64,000 bases of DNA from Haliotis asinina (lineage: Eukaryota > Mollusca > Gastropoda > Lepetellida > Haliotidae): the NCBI RefSeq assembly GCF_037392515.1, contig NC_090280.1, positions 29,641,118 through 29,705,117 on the forward strand. Reading direction: 5' to 3'. How positions within the stretch are numbered: position 1 is the first letter of the stretch; the number at the start of each line of letters is the position of its first letter. The position numbers were made by a program, and so were the translations under genes. Below are positions 49,401 to 60,150 of this stretch, one piece after another. The notes below the pieces were generated by a model. It ran no database searches and was not told the DNA's origin. It worked only from the letters and a program-made list of their open reading frames with translations.

Positions 49401-50148
49401 AGAACAATATCTTCTAGATTACCAGATAATAGTTCTATTTTTACAGCAGAAGCTAACGCCATATTAACAGCTCTTAAATATATTCAAAGACACCCTAAAC
49501 GTAAACAGTATATAATATATTCCGACTCTCTTTCTTGTCTTCAGGCTATTAAAAACATTTCTTGTAAACATCCGCTTTTAATTGAAATTATTGAATACTC
49601 TTCTTGAATTGAATACTCTTGCTACTGGCCAATACGACATCGTCTTTTGTTGGTTACCCAGTCACGTAGGTATTTCTGGGAATGTGATGGCCGATCTTGC
49701 TGCCAAGGCAGCACTCAACAAATCTGTGACACCACTTCTTATTCCATACTCAGATTATAAAGCCAGCATTAGAACTTACATCCGTGATCTGATGCAGAAG
49801 AAGTGGGACACCCAAGTGGGCATAAATAAATTACATGCAATAAAACCCTATATTGGTTACACCTACTTGGGTTGTCAGTCCAGATTTGAAGAGGTCATCA
49901 TGCGACGATGTCGTATTGGCCACACACGATACACACATGAATATTTGCTTAAAGGTGAAGATCCTCCGTTTTGTATCCCTTGTGATGAAAGAATCACAGT
50001 CAAGCATGTCTTGCTTGACTGTGTGGAATATTCCATCACAAGGGATAACTTTTTAAAATCAAGAACTATGAAGGATCTTTTTAGTAATGTTAGTGCTCAT
50101 TTAATCATTGCATTTTTAAAAGAATTAGAACTGTTACATGACTTGTAA
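46458..50148 (+). pseudogene. LINE copy E ORF2 (endonuclease, RT, RNase H), one frameshift and a 3-residue deletion
   Basis: The frame opens at ATA 46458 overlapping the ORF1 TAG. Endonuclease: VQWNCRGLRTN, CLQETYLKQ, then MGDLNPLWGS, where GHN is missing from the GDLNGHNPLWG seen in copies A to C. This 9-nt loss hits the active-site loop. SDHFPT follows. RT: NYRPISLTSCVCKTMERM, FFDLEKAYDTTW, QGVPQGSILSVTLF, SLFVDDFN. RNase H: TDGSKDGGAVACATV, EANAILTALKYI, YSDSLSCLQAI. At about 49593-49615 a local rearrangement (repeated gaatactctt) shifts the frame. The remainder, WLPSHVGISGNVMADLAAKA and CIPCDERITVKHVLLDC, is in another frame to 50148. Confidence 0.9.
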
Positions 50149-50235
50149 ATAGATTACTATTTTATAATTGGAAGTTGAATTATCAACTTAAGATTGTTAG
50201 TGGCTGTATCCTCGAAGGGGGTTGAAGTACCGTAT
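50149..50235 (+). other. Partial LINE copy E 3' UTR, first duplicate
   Basis: The short 3' UTR start belonging to the first copy of the 946-bp duplication; it is cut at accgta. The full 3' UTR follows only after the second copy. Confidence 0.7.
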
Positions 50236-51094
50236 TATAAACAAGAATATAATCAACTGAAACATACATATAACAATTACAAATCCTTATTTACAGATGG
50301 GTCCAAGGACGGTGGAGCAGTAGCTTGTGCTACTGTCATTGGATCCAGAACAATATCTTCTAGATTACCAGATAATAGTTCTATTTTTACAGCAGAAGCT
50401 AACGCCATATTAACAGCTCTTAAATATATTCAAAGACACCCTAAACGTAAACAGTATATAATATATTCCGACTCTCTTTCTTGTCTTCAGGCTATTAAAA
50501 ACATTTCTTGTAAACATCCGCTTTTAATTGAAATTATTGAATACTCTTCTTGAATTGAATACTCTTGCTACTGGCCAATACGACATCGTCTTTTGTTGGT
50601 TACCCAGTCACGTAGGTATTTCTGGGAATGTGATGGCCGATCTTGCTGCCAAGGCAGCACTCAACAAATCTGTGACACCACTTCTTATTCCATACTCAGA
50701 TTATAAAGCCAGCATTAGAACTTACATCCGTGATCTGATGCAGAAGAAGTGGGACACCCAAGTGGGCATAAATAAATTACATGCAATAAAACCCTATATT
50801 GGTTACACCTACTTGGGTTGTCAGTCCAGATTTGAAGAGGTCATCATGCGACGATGTCGTATTGGCCACACACGATACACACATGAATATTTGCTTAAAG
50901 GTGAAGATCCTCCGTTTTGTATCCCTTGTGATGAAAGAATCACAGTCAAGCATGTCTTGCTTGACTGTGTGGAATATTCCATCACAAGGGATAACTTTTT
51001 AAAATCAAGAACTATGAAGGATCTTTTTAGTAATGTTAGTGCTCATTTAATCATTGCATTTTTAAAAGAATTAGAACTGTTACATGACTTGTAA
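50236..51094 (+). pseudogene. Second copy of LINE E RNase H / C-terminal region
   Basis: A duplicate of ORF2 from QEYNQLKHTYN through TDGSKDGGAVACATV to the frameshift, then WLPSHVGISGNVMADLAAKA to the stop at 51094. It has no start of its own apart from the chance reading from 50194, and it lies after the ORF2 stop of the first copy, so it is not part of any whole protein. Confidence 0.85.
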
Positions 51095-51628
51095 ATAGAT
51101 TACTATTTTATAATTGGAAGTTGAATTATCAACTTAAGATTGTTAGTGGCTGTATCCTCGAAGGGGGTTGAAGTACCGTAAAATTATTGTCCTCCTGAGA
51201 GGGTACGTAAGTCCAAAAACAGTATAAGTCAGATTTAATCTTCCACTTTTTAATCGTAGAATATATGTCATTTTAAATTGTGGCTAATCTTGGATACAGT
51301 CGCCAGCAGCTGAGGGGATGGTGTAAACCCAGCTAGGGACCATGCAGGCAGCAAACGTACTGTAAGTCCCCATGGCCCCTAGTATGGTGATCTACCTTCA
51401 GTTGTTGACGATCTATAGCCTGTTTTTATGTTGTATTGTCCGAATAGTGATATTAGTTTTATCTTTCCACACTAGTTTTAATCCAAATTGTGATATTCTA
51501 GTTGTTTTACTGTCCCTCGTTGACAGGTTTTTTTAGTATCCATATATTTCATTTCAGTATTTAACGATCTCGTCAAGATATGGCTGAGATATTGCCGATG
51601 TGACGTTAAATATTAACTCACTCACTCA
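51095..51628 (+). other. LINE copy E 3' UTR and (CTCA)n tail
   Basis: The complete 3' UTR. It ends gctgagatattgccgatgtg, with the variant 'gag' also found in copy C, then (CTCA)n directly against the target-site duplication. Confidence 0.8.
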
Positions 51629-51641
51629 CGTAATATGACCT

Positions 51642-54600
51642 CTTCAAATCTGGACTGACAACCCAAGTGGGTATAACCAATGTAGGGTTTTATCTCATGT
51701 AATTTATTGATACCAACATGGGTGTCCCACTTCTTTTGCATCAGATCACGGATATAAGATCTAATGGTGGCTTTGTAATCACTGTAAGGAATAAGAAGTG
51801 GTGTCACAGATTTGTTGAGTGCTGCTTTAGCAGCTAGATCGGCCATTGTGTTCCCTGAAATGCCTACATGGCAAGATTATTATACAGTTCAATAATTTCA
51901 ATTAAAAGTGGATGTTTACAAGAAATATGTTTAATAGCCTGAAGGCAAGAAAGAGAGTCGGAACAGATTATAAACTGTTTATATTGAGGGTGTCTTTGAA
52001 TATATTTAAGAGCAGTTAGTATTGCGCTAGCTTCAGCTGTAAAAATAGAACTGTTGTCTGGTAATCTAGAAGATATTGTTCTGGATCCAATGACAGTGGC
52101 ACAAGCTACTGCGCCACCATCCTTGGACCCATCTGTAAATAAGGATTTATAATTGCTATATTTATGTTTTAATTGATGATATTCTTGTTTGTATTGTAGT
52201 TCATTAGTTTCTGATTTTTTAAAATGATGTTAATGTTAGGTCCACTTGGGGCCTGACCAACTGCCAAGGAGGAGAAGAAAGGAGACGGGAGGGAGCTATG
52301 TTTTCCAGCGCAATGCTGGCCGAAGAAAGAAAGGGTTTAATTCTGTGTCCTAGAGGCGGGACAAGCGAGGATTTCTTGGTGTATAAATCCTCATGAAGGG
52401 GATTGAAAACGCAGTTATAGGCATGGTTAGATTCATTAGAGTATAACATAGTAATGTACTGTAAAGATAACTTTATACGGCGGTACTCAAGAGATGGTTC
52501 ATCAGCCTCAACGTAGAGACTGTCAATAGGTCAAGTTCTGCAGGACCCAAGACAAAGTCTTAGGCCTTGGTGGTGGACAGAATCAAGAAGTTTAAGGTTG
52601 CTCTTGCAGGCTCCGCCATATACGATGGAGCCATAATCAAGTTTTGAACGGACCAGTGATCGATATAGGTGTAAGAGGGTCGCTTGATCCCCTCCCCACT
52701 TTGAGTTGGAAACAACTTTCAACAAGTCAAGAGCCTTCAGGCATTTAGTTTTAAGGAACTTAATATGAGGCAGAAATGTTAACTGGGAGTCAAAGATTAG
52801 GCCCAAGAACTTGGCCTCCTTAACAACTCTGATGGGAGTGCCATCTAGAGATAGTTCTGGGTCCTTATGTGGCTTATATTTTCTACAAAAATGTATACAA
52901 TTAGTTTTGGATTTAGAAAACTTAAAGCCGTTTTCAAGACATCATTTTTTTAGTTTGTTTAAGCACAGCTGCAGTTGCCGTTCAATAGTATGCATAGTTT
53001 ACCCACGACAAGATTATTAAAATCATCCACAAATAACGATCCATCAATTGAATCTTTTAAAACTTTTGATAAACTATTTATCTTTATACTAAAAAGAGTG
53101 ACAGACAAAATACTGCCTTGTGGAACACCCTGATCCTGATTGGAATGATCAGACAGGGTAGAACCCACTCGGACCTGGAATTGTCTGTCATTCAAAAACT
53201 TGGCAATAAATTGAGGCAAACGACCTCGCAAGCCGAAGTCATGTAAAACTCGTAAAATGCCATATTTCCAGGTGGTGTCATATGCCTTCTCAAGGTGAAA
53301 AAAGATAGAGACAGCGTGTTGTTTTTTTATTAGTGCGTTTTTCACAAATGATTCTAAACGCACTAAGTGATCAACAGTACTTCTGTTTTTACGGAAACCA
53401 CATTGTATATCTGTGATTAGGTTATTTGTTTCCAAGTACCAAACAAATCGATTATTTATCATGCGTTCCATGGTTTTGCAAACACAGCTAGTTAGTGAAA
53501 TTGGTCGATAATTGGACGGATCAGTGTGATCACGTCCAGGTTTAGGTATTGGTACTACTATGGCGTCACGCCATGAGGTAGGAAACTTACCCGATGTCCA
53601 AATATCATCAAAAATATTTAGAAGAGTTTCTAGGCAGGATTCTGGTAAATGCTCCAGGAGTTGATAATGTATGTTATCAGCTCCAGTAGCAGTGTCATGA
53701 GCTTGATCAAGAGCAGTATGGAGTTCATGAATAGAAAACGTTTCATTATATTCTTCCCCATTATCAGAATTAAAATTAATAGTTTTCTTTTCTTGTTGTG
53801 TTTGATATTGCTGGAATTTTGGTACATAGTTTGAAGAGGAAGAGTGTTTAGCACGGGTTTCACCCAGTTTATTAGCAATATCTGATTTATCAGTAAGCAA
53901 CTCATCTCCATGTTTAAGATGATGGACAGTAGATTTAGTACCTTTACCTTTAATTTTCTGGACCATGTTCCATACTTTGGACACAGGTGTCCGAGAATTT
54001 ATTTTGGATACACAATTTTGCCAAGATTGGCGTTCGTTTTGTTTAAAAGTACGCCGCGCTTCAGCATTTAAAATTTTATATTTATTTAAATTATGCACCA
54101 TAGGATGGCGACGGAAATAATGTTCTGCTTTTTTCCTCGGCTTCCTAGCTTGTTTCCACTCATCGTTGAACCATGGTTTTCTTATGTGGAACTACAGAGG
54201 ACTTTGGTATACACTCATTAGCTATGGAATTCAGTTCATCAGAAAAGCATTTAATAGCATCGGGAACGTCAATAAAACGTTCAGGTTTAAGTTTTTCAGC
54301 ACACAGTGTTTCATATAAAGCCCACTTAGCCTTTTCAAAATTTCGTCTTGATGATGGAGGAACATCAGATGGAGTTACAGATTTAAAAATAGTAGGAAAA
54401 TGGTCACTTCCACAGAGGTCATCGTGGACTGACCATTCAAGTTCATTTAGTAGTTCTGAATGAGTGACAAGTCAAGAGCAGAATAGGTACCTGTACCAGG
54501 GTGTAAATATGTGTTGGAACCATCATTACAAATACATAAATCATTGTCAGAACAAAAGTCCTCCAACAACTTACCTTTAGTGTTTGTATTTACACTACCC

Positions 54601-55028
54601 CAGTGTGGGTTGTGCCCATTTAAATCTCCCATTATAATACAGGGCTTCGGGGGTTGGTCACATAGAGCTTGAAGATCAGTTTTAGCAAACGTCAAAGACG
54701 GTGAAATATATAGAGAGCATAGCGTAAACGCTACATGTAAAGTAATTCTCACTGCAACAGCCTGCATATTAGTATTAAGTGAAACGGGGCTATGGATAAT
54801 GTTTTCTTGGATTAGAATGGAAGATCCTCCCGTTGCCTTATCACCCGGAGGTGAAAAGCAATGATGTGCTTTGTAATGACGAAGATCCAAAGTGTCTGTC
54901 TGTTTTAAATAAGTCTCCTGCAGACAGATCGCTGAAAGTGTAAAATCTTGGACAAATAGCTGTAATTCATGTAAGTTAGTCCTCAGTCCTCTGCAGTTCC
55001 ACTGTAGAATATTGTTGGAATAAACTAT
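51642..55028 (-). pseudogene. LINE copy D ORF2, main part, many breaks
   Basis: Minus strand, beginning at an ATA (55028-55026) that overlaps the ORF1 TAG. The endonuclease is found at about 54170-55020 (GDLNGHNPHWGS; GSDHFPT); the RT is open at 52980-54101 with FFHLEKAYDTTW, where the catalytic Asp of motif A is His. QGVPQGSILSVTLF and SLFVDDFN follow, then a frameshift in the next line. The thumb lies at 52219-52806 and RNase H at 51642-52200 with a deletion near 51871 removing the middle of WLPSHVG...MADLAAK. Loss of the motif A Asp alone would kill the enzyme. Confidence 0.87.
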
Positions 55029-56083
55029 CTTTTGGGGGGATTTATTGGGGATCTACCCCGCACTCTTTTGGAGGGCGACAAGCTATGTGCCTTAGAATGG
55101 ACGTTTTCAGAAACGTCCATGTCTTCAAGAGACCTGTATTTATTGAACAATTGAATTTTGTTCTGTGACCCTTTAGGAGCTCTGCCACTTTGTTGTTTTG
55201 AAGCATCAGGCTTAGGCTTAGGTTTACCTTTAACAGTGTGTTGACTATCAGCTTTCGGTTGAGACTTTGAGTGTGACTGAGATGATGATTGATTTGTGAT
55301 CAGAAGAAGACGTTGATGTACTAGGAAGTGATTCCTCAGTCTGTGATGATATAGCAGGGTATAGCATCTGTGGAGAGTCGCAATTGACCCAAGTCAAGGT
55401 AGTTTGGCAGCCTGTGGATGATTTTGTTCTTTTAGAGCTAGACTCAGATGGTGTTTTTGCTACAGTAGCATAACTTTCTTGAAGATCAGATCTCTTTACC
55501 AGTTTTTTTTTGCCTCAGAAACGGAGATATTTTGAGTAAACTTTATTCTGTTTATCTCCATTTGCTCTTTCCAAATAGGACTGTTTAGAAAATGACGAAT
55601 GATCGCCTGAGCAGTTGGTGCATTTTTTAAAATCACTGTCACAATCTTCTGTTGTGTGTGTTTTCTCACCACAGTGAGCACACACAACAGACAATGTGCA
55701 AGTGTTGACACCATGTCCATATTTCTGGCATTTAAAACACCGCAAAGAATTGGGGATGTACAAATTAACGTTAACATTGCAGTAACCTGCCCTGATTGAT
55801 TTGGGCGCATTTGGTGCAGAGAACGAAAACAGGTACGTGTTACAACAAACATCCAACAAACATGGCTGCTTGTTTTCTATTACATTCAAGCAACAGAGAC
55901 CCTGAACGCAAGCGTTTCACATCTTTAATTTCTCCTGCTATTCCGTGGATACCTTTTGATATAGCAAACGGATTTAGCTTTAATGGAGTTTGATCAAGAG
56001 TATCAAGAAGTAGGTGTCAAGTGGACATTTCGATTTTTTGTTTGGGGTTTGGTATTCCATACTAAGTGGTAATGATTCGTCAT
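55025..56083 (-). pseudogene. LINE copy D ORF1, broken
   Basis: Minus strand, from an ATG at about 56083 to TAG at 55025-55027. The zinc-knuckle part is clear at 55515-55770: CFKCQKYGHGVNTC, CAHCGEKTHTTEDC, and CTNCSGDHSSFSKQ shifted before its last Cys. The region at 55830-55910 is scrambled against copy E: about 200 nt of the VSAHKTLNTSKGIVRDRDRL region is missing. Confidence 0.8.
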
Positions 56084-56620
56084 CCGAGCTCCCCACCCAC
56101 CACGGAGTATCACAAGGACAATGCTAAAGACAAGCGGATCTCCAGCTTGCAGCACCAAGGATACCCGGATGATATACTCCAGCAGAAAAATTAAAAGATT
56201 AATAGTTCCACCAGATTGGCCCATGAGCCACCGCCTTCTGGGCATACGACTCTACGCAGAAACATACATAAAATGATGGGTTTGAAATAACAATTTCAAA
56301 ATAGCCAAGCATGAAAAATCAAATCAACAGTTTTATAAATTTTGAGCATTACATAGTTGTAGCTCAGGGCTTGGCGTGAACAGTCGATTGATAGAACTGG
56401 GCCCATTCTATCACCCGTCTAGGTGAAGTAAGGGCCGAAGTGGTGTGTTGAGCAATAAGAGCAAAATGGTTCAGCCTCCTACTGCCCTCAACCACCAGAC
56501 TACCGTCCTCCACCGACACGGGACGCAACCCACAGCAAACAGGTTGCCCAATTTAGTCGCCTCTTACGACAAGCAATGGGGTGCTGTGGACACATTCTGG
56601 CCCGAGTCCACATGGGTGCC
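56084..56620 (-). other. LINE copy D 5' UTR, deleted
   Basis: A 'type 2' 5' UTR with agaatgtgtccacagcacc and gcttgtcgtaagaggcgac. The first block (ccacctcctcgtgg) present in the other copies is missing, so this end may be slightly truncated or deleted although the target-site duplication is perfect. Confidence 0.7.
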
Positions 56621-56692
56621 AGACATCATACGAAGCTTGACGTCTTGTAACATGATTCAATATGTGAGATGAGAGACATGCTTTGGTATACT

Positions 56693-56806
56693 GTGAGTGA
56701 GTGAGTGAGTGAGTGAGTGAGTGAGTGAGTGAGTGAGTGAGTGAGTGAGTGAGTGAGTGGGTGGGTGGGTGGGTGGGTGAGTGAGTGAGTGAGTGAGTGA
56801 GTGAGT
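56693..56806 (+). repeat. (GTGA)n microsatellite with a (GTGG)n core
   Basis: About 114 bp of GTGA repeats with a block of four or five GTGG units near 56758-56778. It is the expanded tail of the SINE at 56807-57020 (minus strand). The GGGTGGGTGGGTGGG block meets the simple rule for a G-quadruplex. Confidence 0.95.
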
Positions 56807-57020
56807 TGTGTTTTACGCTACACTCAGCAATATCCCAGCTATATGGCGGGACTCATGTATGTAATCGAGTCCAGTGATCAACATCAGGAGGATAGATCTA
56901 CGTAATTGGGACCGATGACAAGTGTGACTCAAGTTAAAGAGTCTGAAAATCCTTTTAGTCGCCGCTTACGACAAGCAAGGGTTACTGAAGATCAATTCGA
57001 ACACCGATCTTCACGCGTCC
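56693..57020 (-). mobile_element. SINE of the LINE-ended family
   Basis: Minus-strand copy: the head is at about 57020 (gtgaagatcgg), then gcttgtcgtaagcggcgact, the body with tgttgatcactgg, and the end block tatagctgggatattgctga before the expanded tail. It is the same family as 28111-28384 and 57778-58010. I see no clear target-site duplication. Confidence 0.85.
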
Positions 57021-57777
57021 ATACAATTGCAATTGAACATTGTTTCACAATAAACATCACTGTCTCCTAACCCGAGGAAACAATATTCACCTAGTCTCTG
57101 AAATATAACCATGTATCGACTTGACAGGAGCGCCTCCTTAAAAATTTTTAGTACCCTGAATGTTTCATAATTCTTTACTTGTTACTTCCATTCCGTACGC
57201 TACACCATCTCTATTCATAGCTTGAAAATACTCTAGATATTCGGTGCATCGAGATATTGTTATACACTCATACTGAAAACCTTACAGATTTTCTGTTATT
57301 CATACATTTTCTGCATATTTTCCTTCACGTCCGTAGAAAATTAAAGACATCTTTTTTCTCTTTTTGAAGCATTAGTGTTGCATGCAGAGTTACACATTAC
57401 GACATATACTGTTTATCTACAGTCACGACTTGCCAGGCCATCCTGATAAGCTGTGTGTATCTTGAACGAGGAGACTACCTACTTGCCAAATCCAGCCTAA
57501 GACAATTGCCTCGATCGAGACCAGAGTGATGTATGTTACGAGTAAGTCTACACGCCAAAAGCCATGGTATCAGTGCAGAACATAGAGAAAGGTGGACGCG
57601 CACTGTTCAATGGTTCAATGGTTCAGGATCAATGGCCAATATAACGTCACTTGTACGATAAAGAAATGCCTTGTGTCAACTCTTCTTCGTGAAATCACAC
57701 ACTGTGCCTGTAATAAAAACCTTCATTACCTTTAAACGCCATTGGTTAGATACTGTCCTCGACTGACATTACATTTA
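57021..57777. other. Unassigned intergenic stretch
   Basis: No reading frame, repeat family or RNA gene that I can support. It is the upstream region of gene B beyond the SINE pair and could hold enhancers. Confidence 0.4.
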
Positions 57778-58010
57778 CCCGTGAAGATCCGGGAGAGAAT
57801 TCATCTTCAATAATCCATGCTTGTCATAAAAGGCGACTAACGGGATCGGGTGGTCAGGCTGGCTGACAGACCTGACAGATATCATCATATTCCAATGATA
57901 CACGAGGTTTGACGCTTATGATATTGATCACTGGATTGTCTAGACTCGATTAATTACAGACCGCTGCCGTGTAGCTGGAATACTGCAGAGTACGACATTA
58001 AACAACAAAC
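57778..58010 (+). mobile_element. SINE of the LINE-ended family, older copy
   Basis: + strand: cccgtgaagatccgggagag, catgcttgtcataaaaggcg, tgatcactggattgtc, then tagctggaatactgcagag and a decayed tail (aacaaaccaacc). It lies about 300 nt upstream of the gene B ATG. Its head is the cleanest match to the type 2 LINE 5' UTR. Confidence 0.85.
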
Positions 58011-58271
58011 CAACCACATTGCATTCCAGTACGGCAAGGCGACCAGCTGACACTTACTACAACTGCTAAAGGTATATAACAATCTTAGAAGGCTAGTGAA
58101 CTTTTGTGTTTAACCTCGCGTGTCTCCCCAACTTCAAAATGAACACTATGCGAGGCATAAATTCTCACTATTTAAAAAGACGTCGGACAATCCAACCTTG
58201 ATAGCTGTGTGCAGTGTCTACAGACAGGTTAACAGATGGTCGTTTTCCCACGTACAGGCATACAATCGCTC

Positions 58272-58280
58272 TATATATAA
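58272..58280 (+). promoter_or_regulatory. TATA box of gene B (predicted)
   Basis: tatatataa lies 41 nt before the ATG at 58313. Gene A has a similar box 50 nt before its ATG. A second AT-rich stretch (ttatatataac) follows at 58283. There is no transcript evidence. Confidence 0.5.
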
Positions 58281-58312
58281 GCTTATATATAACACAAGTT
58301 TATTTTCTGAAA

Positions 58313-58552
58313 ATGATATTCCTCGGGCAGGTGGTGCACATTCTGCTGCTGGGGCACACGGTGCTGTCGGACACGACCGTCACCATCTACAACGAATGGC
58401 GTTCCCAAGGAGGTAGAGTCCATTATGAGATCGACAGGTGGAACAAACACAATGGACTGGACCGACTCAGTCTCATCCCTCATTGTAAATCTCTTGGAAC
58501 TCCGCCTGGACGTTGGCTGAACAGAGACATAAATGACCATTTCTTTGAAAAT
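58313..58552 (+). CDS. Gene B exon 1: secreted GH86-like glycoside hydrolase, N-terminus
   Basis: First of three coding exons of a 611-residue protein: 58313-58552, 60006-60150, 60752-62202. It encodes 80 codons. Residues 1-19 (MIFLGQVVHILLLGHTVLS) are a signal peptide; mature sequence begins DTTVTIYNEW as in gene A. It ends after AAT at a strong GTAAGT donor (58553), phase 0. The frame is also open upstream to 58214. I prefer the ATG at 58313 because the signal peptide starts there and the TATA box lies between the two candidates. Confidence 0.88.
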
Positions 58553-60005
58553 GTAAGTACATCACTTTGGACAAGCCTCTATCTGTTAGACTATTTGAGG
58601 GAACTGGTCCTCGTCAGTTAGTAAGAAGTGTGTCCTTGAGACCGGACAAAAACGAAATGAATCTTTACAAGAATATACGGCTGCTACCGATTGCGATCAC
58701 AGCGCTTAAATCACCATTTATTTTCTATGTTGCCAAACAAGGGGCCAAAAGAGACCTGAACCAGTTCTTGTCAACGGAACAAAGCTGTTTACTAAAGGTA
58801 CCATTCTGCACCAACCACTCTTCGTGTTTACACTGAAATCTACGTCTACACGTGTCTTGCCATCTTTTATTTGGAAATCGGAAACTCTAACGTTCACACA
58901 AAGTTAATGTGAGACCATATTAAAGACACAGTGTCACACATGCATGACAATGTCAAACATTTGTATTATCGATAATTGAAACTTCGAAACGAACAGCTTC
59001 CAGACAGAGAACACTTGCCATATAAGGAATGTAAAGAATTGTCCCGTCCATCGAGAACTGTCGGTGTTGTCAGTGTTTGTCGAACTGGTATCAATTACAA
59101 GTTGTACGTGGGATATTCGTAGGATATCTTATTTTCCGGGGATTCTATGGTAGTTTACCCAAATGCTGGTGGTATTATTGTGGTGAAACGTATTAATTAT
59201 GCCTTTACACGCAAGTGGAATGACGACTTCCGGCCTATCAACTAATCAGTATTCTCAACCTTGATCTGACTCTGAGAGGTGGAAACATCTCCATATCACT
59301 TGTCATTTTGTATTTTGAATTCTAAAACACTTTACAGTCCATATAAAGGCATTTCTTTTATATCATGGTGTTTATACAGTTTTCCCTTCACAAAATAAGT
59401 AGACACAGGTATAAATACCTTCATAGAGTGAGTAATTCAGTTTATATTTAACGTCACATCGGCAATATTGCAGCCATATCGTGACGGGAACATTCTTGAC
59501 ATACAAAAGGAATATATGTCTATTATTAAAAACAAACTGTCGAGGAAGGACAATAAAACCACCAGAATATCAAAGTTAAAATTAAAACTAGCGTGGAAAG
59601 TTAATACTAATAGCACTATATGGACAGTACAATATAAACCCTGGGTATTGAAAGTAGATCGCCATACTAGAAACATACCTGCACAGATAAGATTGTTTAA
59701 CATACTGTTAGCTTTATCGTTCAAATGTGCAATCCCACATGTAACCTCAAGATATTCCAACATAATCAACTTAACGAAGCAATATTGTAGCTGTCCTGTG
59801 ATTTAGTGATTTTGAAAACCGATTGGCAAATTCCCTCTTAAATATAAACCTTATCTGAATTCTGAATTATCTTCATAAAGTGAAAAGGCCCATCACAGGT
59901 GAACGTGCATAAGCATTGAGTGATATGACAAAACCAGTGTTCAGTGTTGGAATGTAATTTAAATTCAAGAATTTGTAATACATTATTTACATTTACCTTG
60001 GCTAG
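58553..60005 (+). other. Gene B intron 1
   Basis: A 1453-nt intron, GTAAGT to a weak acceptor (taccttggctag). It contains a truncated LINE 3' end at 59425-59690. The remainder has nothing that I recognise. Confidence 0.75.
59425..59690 (-). mobile_element. 5'-truncated LINE 3' UTR fragment
   Basis: Minus strand. The tail remnant (gagtgagtaattcag) and end block (gcaatattgcagccatatcg on the + strand) match the last part of copies A and D. The match to 'ggacagtaaaacta' and 'tagatcgccatactag' fades near 59690. It is a typical 5'-truncated insertion of the same family, much diverged. Confidence 0.8.
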
Positions 60006-60150
60006 TGGCCCGAGAATCCAAGTCACCGAGGGTATCCGAAACCCAGCTATGCTGAAGACCACGCACTGCAGTCGAAAATCTGGAAGACTTACATGGCACA
60101 GAGGAATGGTTACGGCAGCGGTGTTGATAACTTGGTCTGGGAAATCAGTG
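60006..60150 (+). CDS. Gene B exon 2
   Basis: 145 nt, phase 0 in and phase 1 out, encoding WPENPSHRGYPKPSYAED ... YMAQRNGYGSGVDNLVWEIS plus one base of Gly. The donor is AGTG|GTGAGA at 60151. Its last 60 nt correspond to the 81-bp unit of the gene A array, yet here the exon end is single copy, so the amplification happened only in gene A. Confidence 0.87.

Larger units (their letters stand above)
49290..51179 (+). repeat. 946-bp tandem duplication inside LINE copy E
   Basis: 49290-50235 is repeated at 50236-51179 with an offset of 946. The segment runs from the linker before RNase H to the start of the 3' UTR (ttgaagtaccgta). The two copies appear identical: both 188-residue C-terminal readings match residue for residue, including the frameshift. 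The join is 'accgta|t|tataaac' with no more than a base or two of homology. It happened after insertion or in the last cycle, or it is an assembly artefact. Confidence 0.92.
44595..51628 (+). mobile_element. Non-LTR retrotransposon copy E, youngest, inserted in copy D
   Basis: Starts ggcacccgtggcg and ends in (CTCA)n. The perfect 13-bp target-site duplication cgtaatatgacct is at 44582-44594 and 51629-51641. Total length is 7.03 kb, of which 946 bp is an internal tandem duplication, so the basic element is about 6.09 kb. ORF1 is open from ATG to stop; ORF2 is open for more than 1000 codons. The 5' UTR matches copies A and B but the coding region matches C and D, so it is a mosaic. Confidence 0.94.
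43794..56620 (-). mobile_element. Non-LTR retrotransposon copy D, near full length, split by copy E
   Basis: Minus strand, from about 56620 (ggcacccatgtgg) to a GAGT tail at 43794-43803. The perfect 13-bp target-site duplication agacatcatacga is at 43781-43793 and 56621-56633. Copy E occupies 44595-51628. Without it D is about 5.8 kb. Its 5' UTR is 'type 2' with an internal deletion (the ccacctcctcgtgg block is gone). ORFs are badly broken, so it is older than E. Confidence 0.92.

Noticed and set aside
58567..58836. Extra exon of gene B after exon 1
   Set aside because: It begins in the intron just after a strong GTAAGT donor and resembles nothing in gene A.
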